Positions 47,849 to 58,966 of a stretch of DNA of 64,000 nucleotides are shown here, in pieces; position 1 is the stretch's first letter, and each line of letters opens with the position of its first letter. This stretch comes from Cokeromyces recurvatus. Taxonomy: Eukaryota > Mucoromycota > Mucoromycetes > Mucorales > Mucoraceae. The position numbers were made by a program, and so were the translations under genes. Below the pieces are notes generated by a model, which was not told the DNA's origin, ran no database searches, and saw only the letters and a program-made list of their open reading frames with translations. The stretch spans positions 62,001 to 126,000 of the forward strand of contig NW_026251408.1 in assembly GCF_025118155.1 (NCBI RefSeq). The letters run 5' to 3'.

Positions 47849-49498
47849 TTAATAAGCTTGTTCAGGATCATGCAAGGTCAATAAATTGATGTTTTGTATC
47901 GGTGATCTTTTGTCTTCTTCTACTACTTTCACAGGTTTAGAGGGATTCAATTTAGAAGGTAATAAACCAGATTCAGTCATTAAATGAGCCGCGATACCTT
48001 TATCACCTTTATTTTCATGTTTCAATACATTGACAGCGTAACCGACGATGAATAAACCAGGAGGTCGAGTTCCGACACTTTCTAAAAGATCCACGATCTC
48101 ATTTAAGGGAGCCCAGATGACACGTTGATCACTACAACTCGCTCTTTCCACCACAGCCGATGGAAGGTCACGAGGATACCCTTGACTCTCCATCAAATCC
48201 CTTGTCAAGTCTCTTAAACGATGAATTGACATCAAGAATACATCTGTTCTGTGTCTGTCAAATGTCGGGAGTGGGGCCCTTGAGTTAGAGGCACCTGTAC
48301 CGGTGGTGACTAAAAATTGAGATGAGACAGATCGATGTGTGAGGGGGATACCGACAGCCAAGGAAGCAGCAACGGTAGATGAGAGACCAGGTATGAGATG
48401 AGGGACAATATTGTATTTTTTGAAAAACAGGACCTCTTCACCTCCACGACCAAATAAGAAGGGATCCCCTTGTTTCAGACGTACCACCCGTTTCCCCTCC
48501 TGAACGGCCCTGAGAGCCAAAAGATTAAACTCATGTTGAGCAGCATCCGCGTTACCAGGAAATTTACGAGCGATCTTGACGGTAGTTGAAGTAGGGATCA
48601 AGTTCAAGATAGAAGCTGGAACGATTTTATCAGCCAATATAAGATCTGCCTCCTTGATGGCCTTGAGGGCTGCTAATGTCAACAGGTCAGGATCACCTGT
48701 ACCTGCACCTACTAAACTAATTGAACCCATTCTATTACTACTATTATTTTTCGTCATCGTTGTTGTTGTTGTTGTTGTCTCTACAGATCCAAATTCAGTT
48801 TCATTACTAACACTTTCATAACCTTCATCATACATATCTAATAATTCATCCATATCATGATCAGAAAGTTTGGCTAAACGATCTATACTCCAATATTCAC
48901 AGATCTGAGCAAGCCAAGACATACGACGTAAAGAGTTGAAGCTAGGATCTAATTGTCGAAGTCTTTTGCGAAGGATACCGACACGTTCGATGGCATCACC
49001 AAGATGAGGAGGTAAATGAGTCGTTAATTCACGACGAATACGAGTAGCTAATTTAGAGGCTTGTCCATTTGTCGAGACAGCTACTTGTAAGGCCCTGTCA
49101 CGATAGGTAGATGTCATGAAAAAATCTGAATCCTCTGGATGATCAGCTACATTAATTGGAATCCGATGTCTTTTAAATTCACTCAAATCGATCTTATGAT
49201 TATTAATACAAATAAAGGCTAAATCAAATGAAAGGGCAGTGGTATCAAGCAAAGAAGGTTGAAAATCACTTGAAAGCCACTTGATTTGTTGATGTTCTAA
49301 ACGATACTTGAGCTCTGGACAAAGAGAGGTAGGATCTGCTACAAGATAGACAGTAGCATCTGCTTCAAGACATGAGAGAACTCGACTCGCTGTTATCACA
49401 TCATCTCCAATAACTAGTATATTTTTTGAATTAGCTCGAAACGCCAACATAAGTGAAGCACCTTTTTCTGGTATAGGTACTCTAGGTTGAAAAGACAT
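47849..49498 (-). CDS. MET1: Siroheme synthase: Met8-like domain fused to uroporphyrinogen-III methyltransferase, 549 aa
   Basis: Makes siroheme, the prosthetic group of sulfite and nitrite reductases. Single exon on the minus strand. Residues about 20-230 resemble the NAD-binding precorrin-2 dehydrogenase/ferrochelatase fold of Met8/CysG (ILVIGDDVITASRVLSCL, NVADHPEDSDFF, LQVAVSTNGQASKLATRIRR). The canonical Gly-rich loop is altered to GDDVITA. A Thr-rich linker follows. The SUMT domain starts near 260 (SLVGAGTGDPDLLTL, ADKIVPASIL, VRLKQGDPFLFGRGGEE, PGLSSTVAASL, GIPLTHR), with the SAM-binding GAGTGDPD and GDPFxFGRGGEE intact. Yeast separates these steps into Met8 and Met1, so whether the N-terminal domain is active here is open. 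Confidence 0.9.
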   Translation of the reverse strand: MSFQPRVPIPEKGASLMLAFRANSKNILVIGDDVITASRVLSCLEADATVYLVADPTSLCPELKYRLEHQQIKWLSSDFQPSLLDTTALSFDLAFICINNHKIDLSEFKRHRIPINVADHPEDSDFFMTSTYRDRALQVAVSTNGQASKLATRIRRELTTHLPPHLGDAIERVGILRKRLRQLDPSFNSLRRMSWLAQICEYWSIDRLAKLSDHDMDELLDMYDEGYESVSNETEFGSVETTTTTTTMTKNNSSNRMGSISLVGAGTGDPDLLTLAALKAIKEADLILADKIVPASILNLIPTSTTVKIARKFPGNADAAQHEFNLLALRAVQEGKRVVRLKQGDPFLFGRGGEEVLFFKKYNIVPHLIPGLSSTVAASLAVGIPLTHRSVSSQFLVTTGTGASNSRAPLPTFDRHRTDVFLMSIHRLRDLTRDLMESQGYPRDLPSAVVERASCSDQRVIWAPLNEIVDLLESVGTRPPGLFIVGYAVNVLKHENKGDKGIAAHLMTESGLLPSKLNPSKPVKVVEEDKRSPIQNINLLTLHDPEQAY

Positions 49499-49594
49499 AA
49501 TAATGTAAGTAGAATTATTTAATACAATAAGAATATGAAAAAAAAATAAAATAAATAAATAAATGAAAAAAAAATAGAAGACCTTATATTATGT

Positions 49595-49598
<4 letters not shown>

Positions 49599-49632
<34 letters not shown>
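49599..49632. repeat. Pure poly(A) tract, 34 nt
   Basis: Homopolymer about 100 bp upstream of the siroheme synthase start codon. Confidence 0.95.
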
Positions 49633-49634
<2 letters not shown>

Positions 49635-52438
49635 AACAATTAAACTCAGCATTGTTGGCCAAATCAAAGTTTTGGCAGATGATAAGAATCTATTGTAGTA
49701 TCACACATTTGCATTTTCATTGGCTATTCAAATTTCTTCAATCTATGGTGTGCTCAAATCTTTATACATTCATACTTCTTCTTCTTTGTTCAATACATTA
49801 TTGATTTTCCTTTTTTCCTTTTTTTTTTCACTTCTTCATGTGTATTAATTAATCAATAATAAATGGATATTTGTAATACAAATAATCTATGAACAGGGAT
49901 TATTTGTTTGTTAAACATATTAGGAAGGTAGACAAAAGGTATCAGGAGAAACACAATAAAAAGAATAAAATAAGTTATTTTAAGCTATATTATTGGATCT
50001 GAGATTAAACATCAAATGTCGATAAAATACACAATTATTACTCATGTAAGAAATGACAGATAGATATAAACATTAAGTAACGAGTATATATACATATAAA
50101 TAGAATGTCTTGTAACTACTAAATGATATATAAAAAAGAAGAAGAAAAAAACCTCCTCCTGCTCCCCCTCCCCTCTTTTCTTTTTTTTTTTTCTTTGGCA
50201 AATTTTTTTTCCCGAATTTTTTTATTGTATTCCGTATAAAACGAATCCAGGTTTCAATATACAACTGTTTCACATTAAGAATAGACATATTTTATCCGAT
50301 TATAATGGCATGAATTTGATAAAATGATTATGAAAAAAAAAAGAGCATAATAAACTAAACTATTCAATTGATATATAACAAGAAGAATAATAGAAAAAGA
50401 ATATTGATGTCAAAAGGTATGATTAAACAGCCAATCATAATTCAGATTTGATTAAAAAAAAAGATAATACCCTATTACCACTTGAAGAATGATAGGCTTC
50501 AATAAAAGTCACACCATTTATCACACAATAACATTTTCTTTTGAGGTTGAATGTGTTGTAGTAACATAAAATGAACCAGTATAGTTACATAAACTAAAAC
50601 CTTAATATGATATACTACAATGCATTCACTTTTTAATATATTACGTAATGATAATATTAAGGGAAGGGGAGACAGCAATTTAAACCATGACTACTAGCCA
50701 ATAGTAATCTGTTGAATGATGGAGATGACAGCTCATTCATATAAATAGAGAGAAAAAGAGTCACGTCATTAACAATCTTAATGGAATTCTTTCTTCAAGA
50801 CGTAATAAAAGGGGATATATGATATTTAATAATTTGTTATTGTTTCTAATAATAGAGGTCTTAGAGGGTTGTCTAGACTTTTTTTTTTTAATGCTATATT
50901 TTAAATACAAGCAACTACTTCAAGTATTATTGAAAGAAGTATATAAAAGAGAAATAACTTTACTGTAACATTATGTCCCCAAAAGCTACTACTAAAAAAA
51001 AAAAAAAAAAAGAAAAAAGGACAGGTTTATTCGTCATAATAATAACATGAGGGCTATATCCTCTTATTATTATTATGCAGCTATCAATTTTGACGACTAT
51101 TAATAGTATTCCAACCATTACTACTACTACTACTACTACTAATAGCAGTATTTGTCATGATATAATCATATAAAGTCATTTATTGCTTAACAATAAAAAA
51201 AATTTTTTTTTCTCCGTCTTTCATATATTCGCGTATTTTTTAATTTTTAATTTTTAATTTTTGTTTCGAGGATAATGACAATGTAGCTTGCCACAACATT
51301 AAACCGAGTTTTAGGTAACAGTAAATAATCAATAATAGGGCAAAATTACCAATCATTTATTTTCTTTATTAATAATTGAAATTTAGCATATCGAGGAATA
51401 AGTGATAGATAATTTATGAACACACACACACACATTATACAGAACTTATCATGAAGGAAGCAAAAGTTGTGGCTTATACTTTTAAGAATAATAATAATAA
51501 TATTCAGACTTCAAGTTTGTATTCATTATAAATCATTTCTCAAAGATTAATAAAGAAAAAGTCATCATGATTATTATTATTATTTTAACAAGGCAGTAAG
51601 TTCATTCCAAAGAGAAAGGTGTAAAGTTTCAAAAGAATGTTATTTTAATAAATAAAACTTTACTTTGAAACCTTTTCCTTTAAATGAATTACTTTGTTGT
51701 TGTAAAAAAATTTTCTTTAAGGAAAAGAAAAAGATTTTTTTTTTAAAGAAAAGCTTCCCTTTTATATGTTGAATTTTTGCGGAAACAACAACAAAAAAAA
51801 AAATTTTTTTCCTCAAAAAAAAAAAAAAAAAAAAGCAGTACTGCTACTTATTTGTGCTGTTGTTGACTATAGTAAATAATATCTTTATTTTGTATTTGTT
51901 GGTTATCCGTATTTTACCTCTTCTTTTAGATAAAGAGTAGTACTATAGATAATGATTACTTACTTGTTCTGTTCAAATAAAGAAGGAATAATAAGTTATA
52001 GAAATTATTTGAAGTGAAAAAAAAAATGCTCATAAAATAATATTAACAGCGTTCAAGAAATTCATTCCATTTATCGTTTCAAAATGACGCGTGATAATCC
52101 ATAACATGAAGGATAAATCATTTAATATTTCACCTTCATTTTAACAGATGTTCCTTGTATAGTAGACAGAATATAATATATTTATACATAAAAATAAAAA
52201 ACTATCTCAGACCAATGGGCTCTGTCTACCAGCTAGTAGAGACTAATACTATGTAAATTATCAATAATAAAATTATAACAATTGGCTATATTAATCTTTT
52301 GTATAATAGTATGTTCCTTACAACAACAAGAGTGACTGTTAAAGCAAAAAAGACAGTGATTATCCAAGATGACTACCTACTATGCAAGAGGACAATTATT
52401 TGACTACTCCATCTAATAAGTCGTTTTCGAAACTCTCC

Positions 52439-52442
<4 letters not shown>

Positions 52443-52488
<46 letters not shown>
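52443..52488. repeat. Pure poly(T) tract, 46 nt
   Basis: Homopolymer about 180 bp upstream of the COQ2 start codon. Confidence 0.95.
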
Positions 52489-52491
<3 letters not shown>

Positions 52492-52668
52492 CTTGGTTAC
52501 GAAGCAGGATTTTATCATTAAACTAGCCTGATGTACATAAAAAAAAAAATAAAAAAATAAAATCCAAATTTTAATCCCAGCAGTTTATTTTATTATTTTC
52601 ATTTCATTTTATTTTATTTTTATCTGTATTAGAGACAATCGCATTATAACCCACCTATTTTATTTATT

Positions 52669-53946
52669 ATGTCGCCAACACAAATAACTTTTATATCTAT
52701 TTTAAAAAGAGGAATAACTCCAAAGTCGTCTTTGAAACAAATTATTCAATCTCGTTCATTGACAACTACAATCTTCAATCGAGCCATCTCTTTTAAAAAC
52801 CCTCAAATACTACACCAGAAACAACGTTTTATTTATCCAACAACAAAATTTATCTTTCAAAGAGTAGATAGTTTCCAACAAAAGCATTTAACTTCTACAC
52901 TGACTTCTCCTCCACAAAAAGAGAATCAAGAAAAGAAGCAGGATCGAATTTTATATAATAATTGGCTTGACTATTTACCTGCTAAATTGGCACCTTATGC
53001 CTTCTTAACTCGTATTGATAAACCCATTGGTACTTGGTTATTATTTTGGCCATGTGGTAAAATAGAATTGTATATGTGTATGTATATGTTCGTGATATGT
53101 ATTGACTTTTTTTTTCTTTTCTTTTCTTGCGTAAATTTAGCGTGGGGTATTTCTATGGCAGCTTATAAAACAGGGGCATCATTTATGGATACAGCTAACA
53201 TGATTGCCTTATTTGGGGCGGGAGCCTTTATTATGAGAGGTGCTGGCTGTACAATAAATGACCTTTGGGATAGAGATATCGATAATAAAGTGGATCGTAC
53301 TAAAATTCGTCCAATTACTTCAGGTGCAATTTCACCTTCAAAAGCTATTGGCTTCTTAGGACTTCAACTCACAGCAGGTCTCGCTATTCTCACTCAACTT
53401 AATACATATAGTATCTTATTGGGGGCTAGCTCTCTTTCTTTAGTTGTCATTTATCCTTTAATGAAACGTATCACATATTGGCCACAATCTGTATTGGGTC
53501 TTGCATTTAATTGGGGTAGTCTTTTGGGTTGGTCGGCTATGACAGGTAGTCTAGATTTATCTGTTGCGGGACCACTCTATGCAGGTGGTGTATGTTGGAC
53601 TTTAGTCTATGATACCATCTATGCACATCAAGATAAGAAGGATGATGTGAAAGCAGGTGTACGTTCAACTGCATTAAGATTTGGAGATAAAACACCACAA
53701 TGGTTGACAGGATTTTCGTCCGCCTTTGTTGGTTTAACTGCTCTTGCAGGCTATATGAATGGTCAAGGGCTACCATTTTATGCTATCAGTGTCTTGGGTA
53801 CTGCATGTCATTTAGGCTGGATGTTAAAGACAATTGATTATCACAATCCAGCCAGTTGTTGGTCAAAATTTGTGAGTAACACTTGGACAGGGGCTATTGT
53901 ATGGTCCGGTATTGCAATAGATACTGCTTGTGCATCTCTTTTATAG
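52669..53946 (+). CDS. COQ2: 4-hydroxybenzoate polyprenyltransferase, mitochondrial, two exons, 397 aa
   Basis: Attaches the polyprenyl tail to 4-hydroxybenzoate in ubiquinone synthesis, in the inner mitochondrial membrane. Exons 52669-53056 and 53141-53946. The N-terminal 100 residues are rich in Lys/Arg/Ser/Thr/Gln without acids, a mitochondrial presequence. The two Asp-rich prenyl-diphosphate sites are NDLWDRDID (about 205) and [12 protein letters not shown] (about 300). [24 protein letters not shown] is broken by the intron. The 84-nt intron is a multiple of three with no stop, so an unspliced reading stays open and inserts a spurious hydrophobic stretch. Removing it restores PCGAWG, as in the family. 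About eight membrane spans. Confidence 0.93.
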   Translation: MSPTQITFISILKRGITPKSSLKQIIQSRSLTTTIFNRAISFKNPQILHQKQRFIYPTTKFIFQRVDSFQQKHLTSTLTSPPQKENQEKKQDRILYNNWLDYLPAKLAPYAFLTRIDKPIGTWLLFWPCGKIELYMCMYMFVICIDFFFLFFSCVNLAWGISMAAYKTGASFMDTANMIALFGAGAFIMRGAGCTINDLWDRDIDNKVDRTKIRPITSGAISPSKAIGFLGLQLTAGLAILTQLNTYSILLGASSLSLVVIYPLMKRITYWPQSVLGLAFNWGSLLGWSAMTGSLDLSVAGPLYAGGVCWTLVYDTIYAHQDKKDDVKAGVRSTALRFGDKTPQWLTGFSSAFVGLTALAGYMNGQGLPFYAISVLGTACHLGWMLKTIDYHNPASCWSKFVSNTWTGAIVWSGIAIDTACASLL

Positions 53947-55092
53947 AAGATATATATGCATATATATATATTTTATCTGATATGAATATATCTCTTTAAT
54001 AAGACATACGAATCTTATTTTACTTGGATGGATTAAAAGAAAAATATATGTATTTTGTATACCACTTTTATTTCCTTTCTTTTTCTATAATTAATATACA
54101 ACACACTATTCTATTTAGAATCTTTCTACTATTTTATTATTTTCAATCATAAACAAATTCAGTGTCAATGTAGATAATATGAACACCAATAAAATTAATT
54201 GACGTGTGTTCCTGTTCTTGAACAGAAGACTGTATCACAGAAGCATCCTTTATTAAAATTAGCTTGACGGATAATTATTGCGCACATAAATTACTGTCAG
54301 TTTTTTTTTTATATATATACTTTGTAATAATGACAGCTTACAACATACTTGGGTCTATATATCTATTATCTTTTCTTTTTTTTTTTTTTCTAGTGTAGAT
54401 AGTAATAATTCAAATATTGTATCAAATATGAGTAAATATTTCGTTTACATGTAAAGCTATTAACTGCTAGTTTGATCTCTACATCAGTTATAGTGTAAAC
54501 ATCAGCAGCAGTATATATCAAATGACTAAAGTGTTATAAATATTTTACTAACTATGATCATATCTCTCTCATATTATTCAAATTATAAACACGTCAAAAA
54601 TAAATAGATTTAAGGTCAATACTACTATATCATTTAGATTACTAACCTTTCAAATTCAGACAATTCATATTATCAACGCTCTTTTTATTTATTTATTTTT
54701 TTTTTTTTTTAATATCTATAATGGTTGTAATAAATTATATAAGCATTCAAGTGGAAACAGTTAATAGCTTGCTTATTATTTTACTATTCTATTCCGATAT
54801 AAGATATTTACATACATATTTTTATATAGTTCAATTTTCTTTATTTTCTGATTTATGCTTTTTTTTTCTTCTACTTGCAAATTTTGTCATAAAATCGTCA
54901 TAACCTATAAATCAAACGTAACCTTTATGCAAATAGAATACTACTATGTAACAATACGCACATAGAGTTATTGCATAAGATAGTGAAAATTAAATAAAAA
55001 GTAAATGTCCTTTTTTTCTTCTTCTTTTTCATTTTCTTTTTCCTTTTTTTTTTTTTTTTTTTAATTTCAAATAATATTAATAATAATACAAA
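53947..55092. other. Intergenic between COQ2 and the alcohol dehydrogenase
   Basis: AT-rich, with TA microsatellites near 53956-53971, T runs near 54301-54310 and 54697-54710, and a T/C-rich run (55009-55062) forming the dehydrogenase leader. Small AT-rich frames show no motif. No gene supported. Confidence 0.35.
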
Positions 55093-56489
55093 ATGGCTAC
55101 AAACGCTGCTGCAAACTTGGCACAAAAGACAATGGGAGAAGTCCCCGTATCACCTGCTAATTTAGACAAACAAAATGAATCAGAAACAACAGATATGCTT
55201 GCTTGTTGCTATATCGGTAAAGAAAAGCTTGAATTAAGAAAGGTTCCTAAGCCTGAAATAACAAATGATGAAGATGCTATTATTAGAATCACAGGAAGTA
55301 CAAGTAAATATCTATATATGAAAATTATATAATAAATTTAACTATGTATTCATTATTAATATTTATTTATTCATTTATAGTTTGTGGCTCTGATTTACAC
55401 TTGTATCATGGTGAGATGATGCAATTAAAAGAGGGAGATATTTTGGGTCATGAATGTATGGGTATTATCGAAAAAGTGGGTAGTAAAGTAACCAAGTTTA
55501 AACCTGGTGATCGTGTTGTGGCTGCGTTCAACATTGCCTGTGGCAAATGTAAATTCTGTAAAGAAAAATGGTTCACTGCCTGTGAGGCTGCTAATAACAG
55601 CTCAGTGATGGAGAAATTATATGGCCATCGTATTGCTGGTGTTATAGGCTATTCTCACTATTTAGGTGGATTCGCAGGTGTTCAAGCAGAGTATGGACGT
55701 ATCCTTTATGCAGATACCAATTTGATCAAGGTTCCAGAGGGTGTACCCGATGAAAAGGCACTCTATCTGTCCGATATCGTACCTACCTCTTATCATAACG
55801 TGTGGTATACAGGTGTAAAAGAAAATGACGTGGTTGGTGTCTGGGGTTTAGGGCCTATTGGTCTTTGTGCTGTTCAATGGTTGCGTAATGTCTTTAAGGC
55901 CAAACGTATTATCGCCATCGATAACGTCCCCGCTCGTCTTCAGTTGGCTGCTAAACAATGGGGCGCTGAGGTGATTAACTTTGAGACAGACAAGGATGTT
56001 GTTGCAAAGATCTTTGAGTTAGTGCCCGAGGGTTTGGATTGCTCCTTGGATTGTGCTGGCTTCCGTTATGCTAAAGACTTACTTCACAAATTCGAACGTG
56101 TTGTAGGCCTTGAGACAGATACAAGTGAAGTGATTAATGAAATGATTCGTGCTACCAAGAAATTTGGTAGAATTGGTTTAATAGCTGACTATGCTGCTTA
56201 TGCTAACCATGTCTTGGTGGGTGGTATCATGGAGAAAGGTATAAGCTTGATAGGTTGTGGACAAGCACCTATTCAACGACATTGGGATCGTTGTTTAGAA
56301 CATATTATGAAGGGCGATTTTGATCCTACTATTCTCTTGACACATCGATTTCCTCTTGATCAAATTGTTGAAGCTTATCGTCGCTTTGATCAAAAGGATG
56401 CTGCTATCATAAAGACATTTATTGAAACAAAGTTTAGTGGACCTGTTTACCCTGGAACTCCTATGTTAACTAATGTTGATGATGCTTAA
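55093..56489 (+). CDS. Zinc-dependent alcohol dehydrogenase (MDR, formaldehyde-dehydrogenase-like), two exons, 439 aa
   Basis: NAD-linked medium-chain dehydrogenase; substrate not determinable. Exons 55093-55303 and 55381-56489; the splice rebuilds ICGSDLHLYHG, which carries the catalytic zinc Cys. GHECMG supplies His and Glu. The structural zinc lobe is CGKCKFCKEKWFTAC. The Rossmann fold has GLGPIGLCAVQ and an acidic end of strand 2 (IIAIDNVPARLQLA), favouring NAD over NADP. The long substrate region and IMEKGISLIGCGQAPIQRHW with DPTILLTHRFPL fit the glutathione-independent formaldehyde dehydrogenase-like branch. The first 50 residues extend beyond the usual domain start. Codon use is moderately biased, suggesting good expression. 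Confidence 0.88.
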
Positions 56490-56943
56490 AACAAAAGAAA
56501 TAATAATAATAATACTAAAAAAGATGGCTATTAACTTGTATTTATTAAATAAAATAAAACCATTTGTATATAGATAAAATATTTCTTCTTTATACAAGCT
56601 AACAAGTTTTTTATGTTATTTATATATTGATTTATGTATACATTTATTTATAATACGTCGAATAGTATCATTTTCTCAAAATATACTATCATATATTGTT
56701 TTTATTTTCCAAATAAAATAAAAATATATATCTTTGTCACCTCTTGTACAGATATTGGTGATCTGTAAATAATAACTATTTTTTTTTTTTTTGAACTTTT
56801 TTTATAATTCACCCCTAATAAGAAAATAATGACCGCTATGAGAGCATGCAATAACTATATTATATTGATTTGCCCTAATCAGTTTGTGGAAGCAATGAAA
56901 TGATTAAATAAAATAAAAAATGTTGCTCAGAGTGTATGCATAT
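56490..56943. other. Intergenic between the dehydrogenase and the nested transposon wreck
   Basis: Dehydrogenase 3' UTR and AT-rich DNA. I see no second terminal repeat here matching the one at 58331, so the left end of the old element seems lost. Confidence 0.35.
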
Positions 56944-58260
56944 TTAACTGTTTTTTTTTGAATCTTTTGCGTACCTACAAATAATATACCATACGATTTT
57001 ATATGAAAATCGCTGGATAAGTGTACTAGTTGCTGCATTTATCCATTCATTTAATTCGGGTTTTTCGTAATGAATATGACTAAAAGTTTTTGAGTAAATG
57101 TTGAACCAGCTATTATTTCTTCTAACCCAACCAAATTCGTCTGCATCTTCTTTTTCTTCTTCAAATCTATCGCTCTCCGCTGCTGATCTAACGTCTTCCT
57201 CAGGTTCACTGTAATATGCTTCTCTTCCAAACAAATTAAAAGGCAGTTGCGACTTGGCTTGTTGCTGACGGGGTGAGGAGTACCAAGTCGGTTTCATCCA
57301 TTCTGATCTTTCATGGCCTTCAATAAATGGTATTGCTCTATTGAACGTAATACCCATGGAGCTCCTTCTGTTTTCCAGTTGTCCAATGGCAGACTTTACG
57401 TCAATAGCACATTTTTCTAATTTTGGCTACCAAAAATTCCTCCACTCTCAGGGCTCTCTTTGACTCCCATTGGCAAGAACAGTTTGATCGTCAAATGCCA
57501 ACTGCTTCAATTTCTGGTAAATTTGTCTTTCTCCATGCTTGTCATCCCTCTGTGTCACAACCGGGTCCTATCCTATACCTCTCCATGTCTCGTAATGCCC
57601 GTAGTCGACTGGTTCGCTGGCGTCTCGGTCGCTTTACGAACATGGATGAAGAGTGTCCTTGTTCTTCTGGTGCTAGACTCACCCGTGATCACTTCCTGGT
57701 TTGTCGTGCTGTTGATTCCTCCTTGGTCTCTCAGTTGCCTATCTCTCCTTCTGGTGTCAACCGGATTGATCATGCCCTTAACTGTCTACCTCTTATGGGC
57801 TTCTTTTGGCCCTCCTTCTTTCTGGTCGGCTTTACTTTCTCTGCTGTACGTGGTTGACACTCTTAGTCACCCATCATCCCATATTACTCCTGATCCCGAT
57901 TCTGGTAATTCATGGTTATCTGTTTCTTGTTCTCGTTGCTGATGAAATGTTTCTTTTTGTTTAATCATTCTGTTAATAAAGTCCTCCTCTCGTTACCTGT
58001 CACTGTGCTTTCTGTATTCTTTCTTTGCCGACTTAATTAGCATTACTTTAGCTATCTTTTCTACAGCAATCATCTCAAGCGGTTTTAATTTTCTCCAACT
58101 GCTTTGATCGGTTAGTCTTGCACGAACCACATTAGGATTGGGTTATCTCAGTTAGAACACACTCCATTGGATCATACAATTTCGTACCCTTCTCGTCGTA
58201 CAGGTTATTGCGCCCGTCTTCGTAATCAAAAAGATTTCTCCATGACTCAAACCAAAAACA
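56944..58260 (-). pseudogene. Eroded repeat-family ORF of unknown function, interrupted by a LINE fragment
   Basis: Minus-strand open frame in two pieces. The upstream piece (about 58260-57997) reads NLFDYEDGRNNLYDEKGTK, changes frame by one base near 58146, then continues NPNVVRARLTDQSSWRKLK and ends KSAKKEYRKHS at a LINE junction. The downstream piece (57420-56944) resumes KLEKCAIDVKSAIGQLENR, SSMGITFNRAIPFIEGHERS, then an acidic linker (EPEEDVRSAAESDRFEEEKE) and WFNIYSKTFSHIHYEKPELN. I do not recognise the family; the style suggests a gene carried by a Mucorales mobile element. The terminal-repeat-like sequence at 58331-58465 lies just upstream. Confidence 0.55.
57421..57996 (+). mobile_element. 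5'-truncated, frameshifted LINE (non-LTR retrotransposon) 3' end
   Basis: Plus-strand remnant of the C-terminal part of a LINE ORF2. The open frame 57423-57857 carries the typical STLRALFDSHWQEQF, RSRLVRWRLGRFTN and the CCHC-type zinc knuckle ECPCSSGARLTRDHFLVC. A frameshift near 57840 moves the rest (VVDTLSHPS, TPDPDSGNSWLS) to another frame that stops at 57942. Reverse transcriptase and endonuclease domains are absent, so this is a 5'-truncated insertion, the usual outcome of target-primed reverse transcription. About 50 bp of 3' UTR with TTAATAAAG follows. It splits the minus-strand pseudogene and is therefore younger. GC content is visibly higher than the surroundings. Confidence 0.8.
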
Positions 58261-58330
58261 GAAAAAAAAAATGTATTAAACAAAAAAGGAAGAGCTCAGA
58301 AAGAGGAAAACACTATGCCAATTTAAGCTA

Positions 58331-58465
58331 ATCTGATGCGACAATACGCTTTTCCCTAAAACGACAATCAACAAACATAAAAAGGATAAATTGAAATTTC
58401 TTTTGTGACAATTGTTTCTCAACTGCCGACACATATTTTTTAATTGACAATCAATATCTTGTACT
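58331..58465 (+). repeat. Third copy of the TIR-like repeat seen at 16489 and 20891
   Basis: Same orientation as the right TIR at 20891-21001: GCGACAATACGCTTTT, CCTAAAACGAC, AAATTGAAATTTCTTTTG, GACAATTGTTTCTCAACTGC and CACATATTTTTTAATTG match in order. It has a roughly 23-bp insertion (near 58364-58386) and a diverged outer end. The flank CTAATCTGATGCGACAATACGC also matches the inner edge of the left TIR. Confidence 0.8.
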
Positions 58466-58470
58466 CGCTT

Positions 58471-58966
58471 GGGGCTTTTTTTTTTAAAAAGAAAAAAAAA
58501 ATATAGTTAAAACATATCATTATAGGATATCTATGTTTACAATTATAAGTAGCAAGCATAATTTTTTTTTAAAAAAAAACTACTTATTATATACTTTTTA
58601 ACTCTTTTTTATTTACCTCCTTTAACATATAATAGTCATATAATATATGTATATACATGCATGTATTTAATGGGACTCAATGGTGGTTTTGGATCTGGGC
58701 TTTATTTTATTTTTTTTTATAAAAAAAGATCTGATAAGCTAAATAATTTGGAGCTAAAACTAAAACAAAAAAAAAAATTAGAAAGGAGCTGTTACTCCGA
58801 TCTGATTAATAAACTATCAAAAAGTTCATATTGAAAAGAAAAGGTATTTATTGAAGAAAAAAAAGAGTAGGAGAGGTCAAAAACGAAATAAGGAGAAGGA
58901 TATATATATATATATGTATATATATTATCAGATAAGTAAAAGAATGCAATAAATAAATATGTATGT
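58471..58966. other. Intergenic right of the transposon wreck, F-box gene 3' region
   Basis: Very AT-rich with several A/T inversions and a TA microsatellite near 58900-58925. No coding signal. Confidence 0.35.

Larger units (their letters stand above)
49499..52668. other. Large divergent intergenic region, siroheme synthase to COQ2
   Basis: 3.2 kb with no supported gene. Holds both promoters, an A34 tract at 49599-49632, a T46 tract at 52443-52488, an (ACT)7 microsatellite near 51118-51140, an ATAATA repeat near 51488-51500, a (CA)n run near 51421-51433 and ATTTTTA repeats near 51236-51260. A tRNA-like fragment next to the T46 tract was examined and rejected. Confidence 0.35.

Noticed and set aside
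51107..51185. Small Ser-rich frame on the minus strand (MTNTAISSSS-like)
   Set aside because: Made largely by an (ACT)7 repeat; no neighbouring exon or motif.
52489..52545. tRNA-like fragment on the minus strand next to the T46 tract
   Set aside because: Resembles a D-arm (GGCTAGTTTAATGATAAAATCC) but there is no pairing anticodon arm, no B box and no acceptor stem.
53537..53776. Minus-strand frame opposite COQ2
   Set aside because: Shadow of a conserved membrane enzyme exon.
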